Shown: in pieces, positions 38,901 through 52,748 of the stretch
How the letters are laid out: each line of letters starts with the position of its first letter
Numbering within the stretch: the first letter of the stretch is position 1
Source: Hybos culiciformis
Lineage: Eukaryota > Arthropoda > Insecta > Diptera > Hybotidae
Length of the DNA: 64,000 nt
Assembly (NCBI GenBank): GCA_964007475.1
Contig: OZ023275.1
Span: 28,525,619 to 28,589,618, forward strand
Direction of reading: 5' to 3'
Notes under the pieces: generated by a model
Databases searched by the model: none
What the model was told of the DNA's origin: nothing
What the model saw: only the letters and a program-made list of their open reading frames with translations
Position numbers and translations under genes: made by a program

Positions 38901-41900
38901 AAATTCGTACACTTATATTTACATAATATAAAAAAAAAAATGTTATGAATATTTTTTTTAGATTATTATTATTTACATTTGGCCTGTCAAAGGAAATATT
39001 TTTCTTTACGATTTTAAATTTTTAAACCATAATATGGTTAAAAAAAAGAATTTATGTTATCTCTGGAATTTAAGAAAAACCAAGCCATTGGAAGAATTCT
39101 ATCAAAACTAAATATTTTATTAGTTTTGATTTAATAATTAATACTATCAATTAAAAATTCACAATTTTATCTGTTTGGGTAACTTTTATTTTTTTAATAA
39201 GTACTTAAAAATAATAAAATTTAAAGGTCCAAAAATGTTAAAGCAACCATTCAACTATTCAAAAACTTTTAACCTCTAAATTTTTATTCTCAAATTTTCT
39301 ATTATTCATTCATCAAAAATATAATCAAAAAAATTATAAACAATTTTTTTTCATTTTGCAAAAAAAAAAATACTTTAACTAAACGTCATAAATCATCAAT
39401 TCAGTACTTTCATACATTTGAATGGTTTTTCCTATAAACCTAATGAAAAAAATTTAGAACAGCTCTTAAATTAATAACATCGTATAATTTTTTAATTTTT
39501 TATATGAAATTATATTACATTTTATGATAATATGATTACATAATTAAATTTTACTCTATCAAATTTAAATTATAAATTCACTTATTCTAAAAATCTCAAA
39601 TAAGACTGAGAAACACTTGCATGTGTAAAAATGTGTACCTAAATGTGTACATAATTTAATTATTTTTATTATTTTCAAAATCAATTTCAAAAATTTCAAA
39701 GAAATATATGTACATTATGTACCTACTTACTTATACATAATTCAATAAAATTAAAAATTTTAATTTCTTGTATCATAAATTAATGATATACATATAATAT
39801 TTATATATTATAATAATAATTACTTTTTTAACACATCAGTAATGAAGTTAAGTATATTATTTTCTAATAGAATAGTAATGTATTTTTGAATGAAGATTTT
39901 AAATTATTTCAAACGATGTTTGTGAAGCACGAACTTAAAAAAAATGTTGTATATAACACAAAAGCTATGTTTGGATTTAAATCTCTCCTTTTCCATCAAA
40001 GAGCCTTTAATTATTTTTCAAAGTTAAAAATTTTGTGAACTAAAATATATAAAAATAATTGAGTGCAACCCCTGACTATCACAACCGATTTGCAAATACG
40101 ATTTGTACATACATACGTTACGAATTATATTTTGCCTCCTTTTTCATATCACAATTTCATAGTTAAATTTTATCATTCTTTTGGTTTTTGCAGACTTTGT
40201 TACGTCTAAATATATATTATCCGAACTAAGCAAATTTTTGTATGGAAATGACTGATTTATTTCCGAACATTTTAATCGAAATTTATGATCAATTGTATTA
40301 GATTCAAATTTTAAATGTGTATACATAATAGAGATAAGTACAAGCTAAAATTCTGAACCACTAAAAAGAAAATTAAATTATTTTAAAAAAAAATCTCCCG
40401 CATATCAACTTCTTCTTTGACCAAAATTTTTGATAACGGACTTTATTTCCAGAAAATCACGCTAGAGTATTAGCGGAGAAGATTTTTTAGATATATGAAA
40501 AACTTCTTAAGTACAAATACAAAAAGCTCAAAACTGAATGTACTGAACATATAAGTTAGTAAGTAACAAAATAATAATTTTTTATGCTTTCTAAACATAT
40601 AAAATCATAAATTATTGTTTGTATAAAACTGATTAGATCAGGCTTAAATGTATGAGTTTGTATGTATTATAAACTTATGTATATCACTAAACATATACCT
40701 AATTTTATATTCTTATTTTATTAAATGTCCTTTGACTCAATATATAGAAAAAGTTTTCATATAATTTTAGCACATAATAAAATTTGACATACCAAAATAA
40801 AATAAAAAGTAGACACAAAATTATTATTTTAAAACTTTTCACATTTGAATAGTTTTCTGAATTTCTGATAATAATAATATCCTTTCAATAAAAACATTAT
40901 CATTTGAAATTTTAACAATATAATTTTCTTTCAAGAGAAAAATTTTTGAAAATGTGTAATTTTTCTTTTTGAAATAAATTCGATTAGAATTGTAAAAGTT
41001 TTCTCATTAAAGGACATTAATTTATATTTTTTTTTATGTATAGTTGTTATATTGAAGGGTTTTTCTTTTCTTTTTTTTTTTTTTGTTTATTTTTGTTATT
41101 TCTTTCAGTTTTTAGTTAATGTGAAATGAAATTAGTAAAATATTTGAAAAACTTTTTCTTATTTCTATAGACATATAAAATTCTGATCGTATTAATATCA
41201 AGTTAATAAAGAAGAATATAAATTGGAAATACCTTCATTGCCAGGTAATAATTTCATCTACTTTTTTTAATTTTTTTTTGTTTTGCAAGTTTAGAATGTT
41301 GTATTTAAAAACTTTTTGGTTTCATTTTGGTTAAATTCGAAATGTAATAAAACGAAAAAAAAAACTAGCTAAAAGTAATTTAGCTATGCCTCTAGCATGG
41401 TTTTCAAAATTGAAAATTTTTTTGATAGTGTATGAGAAAAAATGTGTAAAAAAATCTAATATCCAGAATAAACTCCAGCCAGATTAAAAGGCAATTATTT
41501 ACTCACATGCATGTTTTTAATTTAATTTTAATTATGTATATAAAAACTTGTCTAAAAATGATATGTAAGCTTTTTGTAACGAAAAAATTAAAACAAGCTA
41601 AAACTTAATGGTTTCAGTTTCACTCAAATTATTTGGATGAAAATAGGATTCAAATAGAAAAAAAAATACTAAGAAATCTTTGGTTCAAAATTCTAAATAA
41701 AACATAAGTAGTTTAAACCTATTTCATAAATAAATTTCAAATAATAAATAATATAACATTTTACTATATTTTGGCGACAAAAATAATATAAATTAATTTT
41801 ATATGCGAACTACAATTTTATTCGTCCAATTATTGAGTTAAAATTAAAATTATAATATTTGTGTGTACTTGATGCCAACAATTATTTTAAATTATTTGGA

Positions 41901-44900
41901 TCCAAAATATTTGGGTGATGAGCATTTACTTAACACTTTTTTAACCCTTCTTTCGTATAGGTAAATATAAATGATTGATAAGCATCACAACATCATACAA
42001 TAAAATACCATAAAAATTCAGACCACATGATGGATTATTATGAAAAAATTCTTCATAAATTTGTCACTTTAAAAGAATCATATGACCAAATTAAAAAAAA
42101 AAATAAAAAATGTTAGTAAATTATTTTTATATTAATAACTTATTCCCCCTGTTATTTAGATTGTCCTACTCAATCTTCATTACTGTCAATTTTGATTCCT
42201 TTAAATTTTTTGTTATAAATTTTATTTTTGCCACAAAAATTAATTAAATTCTTATAATTTCATCTTGTTTTGTATCTTTCTAAATATCTCATTGTATCTA
42301 TAAAAAACCCAATCTCTTCGATGATTGTTACACATTTTTTAACTCGATAAATTTAATAATTTAGCATTAAAATTTATACTTATAAACAGCCTAAATCGCA
42401 AGAATAGTTTTGTCAGTTTTGTTTCATATACCCGGTTATTATAAATTGCAGTTTCAATTAGAAAAATTCATGAATATTAACTATCATTTTCGTGCCTGTT
42501 ATTATAATTATTATAATAATATCAAGTATTATTAAACAGATCAACAATTCCATAAAAAATGTTTACTATACTTACTGTTAGATCTTACAGAATACGTTTT
42601 TAAAGACACTTGAATATGTAATTGAATTTAATACTTTAAGATTTACAAAAACAAAAAAATATAACTCTACGACACGTACAAAATATCAAAACCTTTTTCA
42701 AATATATATACTTTTTTTCATATATTTAATTCCAAAACCAACTAATCAAAATAGAAGTAAAATAAAAAAAAATACCACAATTCATAAATCTTTAAGACAT
42801 TAACTTTGAATACCATCTTTAATGTTAGAGAAAATTTAATTTTAAAATAAAAATTAATTTTGATTTTATAATTTCAATTAAATGTTTTTTTTTTTTCTAT
42901 TTTTTTTTTTTTAAATAGAAAGTTTTTATTTGATTTCATTAAATTTTAATTATAGCATTCAACCCAAGAAATAAGATTTAGATTGGACTTTTGTGGGATT
43001 GTGGTTTGTGGATGATTCTTAAAGGAAATAATTTAGTATGTATTTTTTGTTCTGTAAATTTTTAAAATTGTATTTAGAAATTAAATTAAGTTGAGCAAAT
43101 TTCTCATTGTTGAACTATTTCATATATTGCACATACCGTCAAAATGTATTTAGTGAGAATTCTTGAACTATATATGCATATATATCATCTGCAGCCTATT
43201 ACTATAATACAGCAAAATTGTTTGTCGATAATTAAGCATATATTCAAGAATAATAATTAAAATTTTTTGGAATAGTTATTAGAATAGTCAGGTTTATTTT
43301 AGGTTGCTAAACTTAAGTTTTTCAATTTTTACTTATTATCAAAGTAAAGTTTTCATATAAATAAATGTCATAGAAAATTTTTTTTATCTTTTTAAATGTT
43401 TTTTTTTTATTTGCAATTCAATTAAAAATAACTCTTGAAAGATTTTTCTACTTTCAAACTGAACAATTTTCTTTTTTAAAAATATAAATTTCATCACATA
43501 AATGTTACTAAATTAAAAGATTAATTTAACGGCATTTCTGAGAAAAAGGATGGCATATCCTTTTTACTTCCTGACACGCAATGTGAGAAAACATATTTCA
43601 TTTAATAAAATATTATGAATTTTTTTATTGAATTAAATTTAATAAAAATAAAGGGTATGTAATATTTTAAATTTTGAAATTGAAACCAAATATATATAAA
43701 TGTTCTGAAAGGATATATGAAATTTAATATTTTGTAAAAACAAAATTATTTCTTATGTATATTCGTTTAAGTATATTTAATGTAATGCTAATGGCCGGTA
43801 ACCCTGTATGTATTATCATTGGTGAGTCGATAATTCTGAAAAAACCAAAATTCACAGGAACATACTTTTATTTTTTAATAAAGCTTTAAAATATAGCAGA
43901 TCGATTGTATCTGCAAATAACAGCTGGAAATTCCACATTTATTGTCAAAAAATTAATTATAGCAAAGTTGCTAATCCTAAACTATTATTTTTCTAGCAAA
44001 ATAAATTATTACTATATTTTTTTTTTATTCTAATGGTCTATTCACAGTCTCATCACTCAGTTTTATTTTACTTTGCAAAATGCCGTCAGTCATAAAAAAA
44101 ATAAAGTTGCGAGCGAATATTTATTTCGGCGGTTCGTTGACTTGACGTGACTGATGTGTTTGTATATAGACCTTAACTGAGTTTCTGAAATTGATATATT
44201 TAGCTTGAATATTATGTAATCATAAAGTTAAAGTGCGAACTATTTTCCTTTGCTGCGACAAACGGCTAAAATTATATATAGTTCGGCCTATATGCATAAA
44301 ATAAGGTATACATTTATATACATATACCCTAAAAATTATAGTTTGTTCATCAAATATTTTTGTAAAACTGACAACTGAAGAAATCACTAAAATTTATTTC
44401 CCTATTCCCACATATATAATTCACAATCTGTCAGAAATGCGTTGAATTAAATTTTATCAAAAATCGTTTTTCCAAATATATATAAATAATATTGTAAACA
44501 TATTTTACGCCAAAATCATGTTGAATGACTGAAATTGATGTATAAATGATAGGCGGATAAAAAGAATTTCAGAGGTGGGATCGTAAACCGTATATATGTA
44601 ATGTATATAGAAAATTTATAAGTTCACATGTGGAATATTTATTTATTTTTAAGGATAATAATAATAAGATATTTTGCTTTGCCTCAGATTTCTAACGAAA
44701 TAAATTAATATGTTTTTTTTTCTCTCTGCTGTTAAAATATCATTTAAAATTATATGGCTGAGGATTGGGGATAAGAAGTAGAAATATGTGTTTGTATATA
44801 TTTTGTTGATAAATTAAATAAAATGATAACAAATAATGATAATGATGAAGATGATTTGAAATTAAATGGTGTTTTAATAAACATTATATTTTTTGGTTTT

Positions 44901-47900
44901 TTTTTTTATTAAAATAAAAAAAAAATAAAGTAATAATAATGAAGTCAAGTTAATTTGAGAGAAAAAATAATATTATCTTAATAAAATGGGAAATAACAAA
45001 CAAAATTGTAAAATTGTATAACAAGATAAACATGACTAGAACATACGTTCATGTTGTATAAGTATTTATGTACATATATATACGAACAAATTTCTAAAGT
45101 GATTTTTAATGAAGTGATTTAACAAATTTAATGTGAAATGATATATTTTAAGATTAAAAGATGATAAATTTATTTAATTACGGCATATAGAAATTGTATC
45201 TCTTTTGAAAAATATATTAATAAAATTAAAATTTGTGTATGTATAAGTATATTATTAGAAATGACGACAATATTACGTATATAATGTGTGCAATAATGTG
45301 TATTAATTGCGAAAGCAAGAAATAAAAAAAAGAAAGTCTAATTAAGGTTTATGAGATTCTAATTATGGTTTTATATTAAAAAAAAAAAACCAAAAAATAC
45401 ATGATCTAAAAAAATTTCGTCATAATAAATTAAAATTATTCCTTTTTAGCCTGTTTCCTATTAAAAATTTTGAATTAACGTGATTAACTTTAAAATATAA
45501 ACTTTTTCAATATAAAACTTATAAGTATACTAAAATTATTATTTTATTTTATATCCAGGTTTAAGCTTGATATTAATACTATTATAAAAAACTAAAAATA
45601 TAATTATTGTTTAAAAGAACTAATTATTGTTATTTGTTCACAATTTTGCATAATAAAAGTTTAGTTTAATAAAACTGTTCTGGGAATGCAGAGACTGAAA
45701 TACCAAAAAATAAATCTTAAAAAAAATGGTACATTTCATTTTACAATATCGAAATTAAAATTTTAGTTTAATTCCAAATTTAGAAAATACATTGTTCAGA
45801 TTTTTTTTTATCAATTTTCTTTCGTGTTAATAACATGCAAATTATAATTTCTAAAAATTATTTTACGTTGAATAATTTCATATTAAATGATAAAAATTTA
45901 GGCACAAGTTAAAAAAACACATAAATGAATGGATTTACTAGAAATATTTAAATGACAACTTAGTACCTATATTTAAAATTCTTTCCAATCCAACTAATCA
46001 AAAAATAAAAATTTTTTCCTATACCTATTTCTAATCCTATAATTTTGTCTCTTATAATTCTTCAGAAATTAAAATAAAAAATAATAAAAATAAATTCCCT
46101 CATGTCCATTTAAAAAGAAAAAAAAAATTTTTTTAATTTACTCAAATCAAACTTTTAGAATTTTATTTTCCTACCTTTACCATTATTTCATATTCAACAT
46201 GTAACTTTTCAAAAATTAATCCTATTCATTTAACTAAATATTTTACTTGAAATTACAAACGTTGCCAACAACTTATCCAATTTCTGACAATGAATGCAAA
46301 TTTTATATTGAAAAGAAATGACTTTATATATTTCACTTTAGTCAAAAAAAAAAAAAAAAAATTATTTATTTGCATTTAACTAAAAAGAAAATTATGAATA
46401 TGAATTGCACACGTACAACTCGTTTAAAGACGATTTCGTGCATAACCTCAAAAATATTCCTTTTTTACATAAATGTAGTTACATTTTTTTTTTTCATTAT
46501 GTATATAAAATAAAATAAAAAAATCATTCTTAGTATCTTTTATCTACTACATTCACTATTATAGTTATTCACTTCCTTGGCATTTTCTAATACGTGACAT
46601 AAAAATTTATGAAATTTGCAAAGAAAAAAAAAATATTTCTTCCAAAAATTCTAACTAACACTTATTATTATTATATTATCTGTTTTTTTTTTTTTTTTTT
46701 GCATTTTAAAACAAAACAAGACTATATGTGGTAATTTAAGGCACGTTATGTCAAGGTCTTTGGTATATAAAACATTGAGACAATATAAATTTCTTAAATA
46801 AATTTAGATAGATAGTCCAATTTAAAAATTTGACCAATGAATTGTAAAATTTACTAAAATTTTTAAGTTATAAAAAATTTATTATTTTTAATAAATTTAA
46901 GAAATATTTTCATATTTCACATAACTTTGATTCGTTTCTAACTTTATATATGTATATTTATAATTTATATGTAAGCCATAAGCATATAAGATAGATAATT
47001 AAAATGAAATAAGAATTCTAAGACCATGAAAAAATAAATGTATCTTATTATAGGTATGCTTTAGAATTTATTTTCAAATCTTGTTGCACAAAATTAAAAA
47101 AGGATTTAAATTCATTTTTCGAATATATGAAACTATATAAAATTAACATAACTATGTACTACATAAATCAATGAGAATTGCAATGAAAGCGAATTTACGC
47201 TATCATATATAAGTATAATTATAAAAGCCATTGAATTTACATATTCTTCATTTATGTTTATAGTATTATGTATTAAATTAATGAAAGTACAAAACGAAAA
47301 ATATAGATTTTTTTTTATTAAGATATATACACATAAACTTTACTTACTGTGTATCGATAGAAATTTCAATGAACTCAAATCACATTATTACATTTTTCTA
47401 ATTATAGGACAGAAGTGCAATGTTAACATAATCTTTTCAATGATATTAAAAAGCTTTTGACTTTGATTAACACACATTATTATCTATATATGACTATGAT
47501 GAATAATTTAATAATACCAAATATACCTTAAAGCTTAAACGGTAACTGAATTTTCTGGAACAAAGAAAAAAATAAAAATTACAGATAGAAAGGAATTAGA
47601 ATTTGAAAAGTTTTCTATATACGATTCATGTACCGACTTATTTAGAGGTATATATATACGAATATAAGTTGAATTAATTAATTTCTAAGAAATGAAAGAG
47701 AATTTAAATTCAATTTATCTAAAAAAAAAAATTGTTTTGTAAATATTATTTGCTGGAATCAAGTCGTTCTCCATAAGAAATTAAAAATTAAAAAAGTTGA
47801 AAGTTTAAATAAAAAAAAAAAAGCTTGGGACAACTATTAAGTTTTTGAAGAATTACTAACATAAAAGATCATTAAAAATATTCCTTAAATATTATGAAAC

Positions 47901-50900
47901 AATAAAAATGTACTACTACTAACTTATAAGGAAGTAATTTACTTGTCTGTAATTCCAAATTAAAATAGCCTCAAAATGTTAAACTTTATTGGGCTTTTAA
48001 TTTAATTATCCAGGATTTAGTTTTATTACCCACAATAGGAAAATATAATTTTCTATAATGTGAAGATATATTATAATTATAGTTTATTCATATTTTTTTT
48101 TTTTCCTCATTGTTTTTATATTATTTACAGCTTAACATTATGTCCTTTATGTGAGAAAAAAAAAAAACCAGAAGACATTAGATATTTGATATTTCTCTGA
48201 AGAAAAAAAAATTTTGTATTTTTTATGGAGAAATAAACATTTTCTGACAAAAGATAAAGAAAATTCAAAATTATTCATTTTTGTTATTTTAGCTTAGTGA
48301 AAATCTATTTTTAATTAAAGTTTGGAAAGAAATTACTATTGTAAATAAACAAAGGATATTTGTAGTTTTTTTTTTTTTTTTTTTGAATTTATTTTAGGAA
48401 ATAAATTCTAACCAAACCACTACAGATTTTAATTAAAAATTTTCTAATTAAAAATCTATAGAGAATTTACAAAAATAGAAATTGATGTTTATCATTTGTA
48501 ACTTAAAATTAAGATTTTATCGTGACTAAACATTTTTCATAGCTTTAATGAGAATTTTAATTTTTAATTTTTCGTAAGTGGAGACTACTGATATGAATTT
48601 GAAAAGTGCTTTCAAATAACTTCAGTTGATAAGTTATTATTAAGGATAAATTGATACAAAAACTGCTGCTTAAAAAATTTGACTTAATTGCCTTAACAGC
48701 TTATAATAAGTAACAAAAACGTAGTATACCAACAAGCTTTAATACAAAAATTCAAACATTGTTTAATTCAATTAATCTTATCATATTTCTCATAATTTCT
48801 GGTTCTTCTAGAAATGAATTAAATTAATCCGTTTGAAAATAATCCGATTAAACTATTTGAACCTTGTTAAATACACTTTCTGTATAAAAATTTAGAAACA
48901 AAAACTATTTTTTATATTTTGGTCCTAATTTTGGAACACTTTATATAGACATTTTTAATTATAGAAAAAGTAATAAAGAAGGACTTTTTTGAAATAATTT
49001 ACAATCCTATATCTGTACTTGTATATATAAAATAAATTTACATATCTACTTATGTTCAAACAATCAAAAAAATGGAAAACAAGCATGTTTTTTTAAATGA
49101 AAATTATCTATTTTGTTTCAAGAATAAATTAAAACCATTTCATTAATGTCAAAAAATTTGTGACATTTTAACTTTAATTAACTTTTTCGTCTTATAATAA
49201 TGTTTGTTCCCATTTAAGATAATAGTAGCTTAGTTATTTCAGCTTTGTTATCACTATTTTAATTGTAGTGGTGTAGTATTCAAGTTTTAACCCAATAAGT
49301 TGTATAATAAATATTCTTAAAATTCTAAATATCTTAAATTTTTTTTTTAATTAACACATAATAATAAAGTAAATATAAAAAATTTATTGTGTAAAAAGAA
49401 AATTGTAACATATTTTTAACTCAATCATCACGTAAACAAAACTTTGATAACATTTCTAACGTTCCTGTGGCAGTAGTAAAAAAAAAGTTTTCTTGAAAAT
49501 AAAGGATCTATGAGGTAAGCTTTGAATAATATAAATATAAGAAACCAACATTAATTAGAAAATGTTGAGCAATATAATAATTTAATAATATAGAAACCAT
49601 GATGATTAATTATACCGTAGATAATCATGTTGCCCATTCTTTTTAATGTTTTATATTTGTATACAAAATTCACTGAAAGAACTAATTTTTATGAATATTA
49701 TTAAAAGAAAAGACATGAAAATTAAAGTGAAAATTATTCGTCTGAAAATTAACCTCATATTAAGTTGTATATAAGTATGAAAAACTCTGCTCCACTATTA
49801 ACTCGAACACTTTATTTTAAAAAATTTTATTCAACTTTTTTAATTGTAAGTTTTACATTTTTGCCATTTAAACTTTGAGGAATCTTTTAACATCTTTTCC
49901 TCCTTATATTTCGAGAAAAAAATTATCTTCCAAGAGTACAAAAAATTTTTTTTGAAAAGAAAATGTTTTAAAAAAGGAGAATTTAAACGAGAAATATGTT
50001 GAAAATAAAGTTTTATTGGTCAGGGTAGTGTATAATGTAAATAATTGTTTTGAAGAATTATTAGTAGATTCTACGTTAAATAATTATTTGGCCGTTCAAT
50101 ATAATGAAAAATTCCAAATTATTTAATCTCTAAAAATGTTTATTGGAAAATTTGTAAAATCCTTTTCGATTCGTTCATTAATATTTTCTTAATTTCTAAA
50201 AATAATAATAATAAAAAATATTATTGATTTTTTTAACAACCATAATTTTGTATTCACCATTTCATAATGTTTAACTTTTATATTTATATTTTAGAAATAA
50301 AAGCAAAAAACTATTTTATTTTCTTCAGTGCGGAAAAACAAAAACCAATTGAAATAACACATAATTTAGCAATGTAAACTTTTGAAATTTTAATAGTAAT
50401 GTCTTTATTAAATACATTTTATACATTATAAAAATAAATTCTTATTCATAGTTCTTATATTATACATATAATCATATAGAGTTAGTCATGGTTTGTTTGC
50501 CAAACAAACAGGATATTAGAAATTCCTTTTTTCACATACAAATGAAAAGTATATATATAATCAAAATAATTTTATATATAATATAAAACCACTACACATT
50601 GATGTATGTTCTTGGGATTCCCAATATGGTACTAAAAATCCACATTTATTATTTTAATTCACCCACTTTGAGAATAAAGTTTATAAACTTTAATATAATG
50701 TATAGTATAATATGATTCAATTCATTCATTCACACATTTTTCTCATCTTCTTGTTCTTGTTCATCATGTCATATAAACATATGTATCTACAACAAAACAT
50801 ATTCTCACACATTACACATTAGAGGTGTCTGACTTCAAGGATATAAAACAATTTAAGATAAACTAAAAAAAAAAAAAAAATACACAAATAGAAGGCTAAT

Positions 50901-52712
50901 CCTTGTCATTTTAATCTATCCCCATAGAGAAATAATATGTAATCAATTATTTTTAGAGAGGTTCTTAAATGGAACAATGTTTTAACTTTGCAGTATGATG
51001 GCATGAAAAAATCGACATTTATCTTACCTTTAAAAAAAATTACACATGAATATTTTTCTTGAACAGAAAATTTTTAAGTTTTTTTAATGAAAAATAATTA
51101 AAGTCTATTAATTTTTTTTCATTTAAGTACGCGATCGAAATCAGATCAGTCATCTACTTCTACGTCTAAGTTTAAGTCTACTTTAATCTAATTAAAGTCT
51201 AAATTTTTTTTCTATTATTGGTCTTTAACTTATGGTGACTAGAATTGAAAAAAAATATTTAAAATTTTATTAAATACTTTAGATCAAGTTTATACTATAA
51301 TAATGTAAAAAATATATTATTTCATTGTAATTCATCATGCAATCCTTCAACGTTTAAATTAATGAATTTTTAAAGAGTAAATAAAACTTTATTCGTTATA
51401 TAGTAAATAATATAAGATTTTTTGGATGAGCTTGAAATATATATAATTTTTTTTTTGTATATATATAATTTTTTTTTAATCAAATTTTAAATGAATTGAT
51501 GCTTTTAGACACATATGTGGTTTTATATGTGCTTTCACATCTAGCTGGAATATAAAATTTATATGTGTGTGGTAAAATGTTATATAATTTTGTTTCCCAT
51601 TAAAACCAAAAGGTTAACCCAAAACTTTGGCCAAAAAACTGCACAAAGTTTATCTAATATAAATTAAGCTACATATTATAAAAACATGATATGTTATAGT
51701 TATAAATCCCATTTTATTTTGAATAAAGCTTTTTTTATTTTAATAAACTTATAAATCTCCATCTATTTATATATACAAATATTAGTATAGAGAGTCAGAC
51801 GATAGTTCAGAAAATTATGTCGTATATTTTTAATATGTATTTAAAGTTCTAGAAAAATAACTTCAATAAATCATAAAATTCTGAGACAGATAATAACTTA
51901 ATATTATTGAAATAAAACTAAATTCTTGAAAAACAAAATAAAAAAAAATAATAATATAATTATATTAAAATTTTTAAATCTCTTTATTTAAGTAATTTAT
52001 AAATGGCTGACAACTTTGTCTCAATTAAAAGCACACTAATAGAATAATACAATAATTAAAACATGTATACGACATGTAAGATACAAACTACAATATTATG
52101 TGTATAGTACAATGTACATAAAATAATCATAATGCATAATGTGTAAATAACTTCGAATTCCCTTTGTCGTGCACATTTTATTATGTTTTTTTTTTTAATT
52201 TATTATGTTCTCTGAATATTGTTCAACAGTTTTGAAACATTTATTAATACATTATTGCAACTAAAAATAAATTTAACATATAATGTTAAATTAATCGTTG
52301 CAAAGTTTTGTACAAAATTTTATGTCATTTTCTGCTTGTCTGAGTTTATCTTATTCAACTTTTTACTTTTCGAGAACAAAATAATTGTTATTTCAATGTT
52401 ATATTCGCTAGTCAAAACAATTTTCTTGATTTCTATTTAAAAAAAAGAGCTCAAATCCAATATTCAATTTTCAAATGTTCACTTAAATTTCATATGGTTT
52501 TCTGGACAAGATAATTTTACATAACTTTTGAAATAATACATATTTTACCTAAATCGAAAGTATTCATATATTCCAAGATAATGAGATATAAGGATAGTAT
52601 CAATATTAGTAAGATAAACAGATTTAGTTGTGGAGGCAGAAATATAACAACAATAGTGGACAACAAATTACTTAAATTATTGTTTCCAAAATAATGGAAA
52701 TTTATTTTATAA
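35967..52712. other. 16.7 kb without a recognised gene
   Basis: AT-rich intergenic sequence between IR-A and IR-B. Short reading frames rich in Phe, Lys, Ile and Asn are compositional. The only patch that stands out is the CpG-rich stretch at 44057-44290. Exons of a gene with very small exons could be missed here. Confidence 0.55.
44057..44290 (+). promoter_or_regulatory. CpG-rich patch with an initiator-like motif
   Basis: In an otherwise CpG-poor stretch, about eleven CpGs lie within some 200 bp. A TCAGT initiator-like motif (44057-44061) precedes an ATG opening a 21-codon ORF (44080-44145). It could be a promoter or first exon of an unseen transcript, or a repeat remnant. No TATA box or coding similarity is seen. 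Confidence 0.2.
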
Positions 52713-52748
52713 CTATATCCAACGATCATAACTATATCCAACGATCAT
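52711..52748 (-). repeat. 19-bp tandem duplication in the IR-B C-terminal tail
   Basis: The unit ATGATCGTTGGATATAGTT occurs twice in a row on the coding strand. Since 19 is not a multiple of three, the second copy is read in another frame and ends at TAG (52713-52715). With a single copy the frame would stay open for dozens more codons. Confidence 0.8.

Noticed and set aside
40144..40326. 60-codon minus-strand ORF
   Set aside because: Looks moderately protein-like but has no recognisable motif or context.
50488..50506. Perfect 19-nt palindrome GTTTGTTTGCCAAACAAAC
   Set aside because: Too short and isolated to assign a role.
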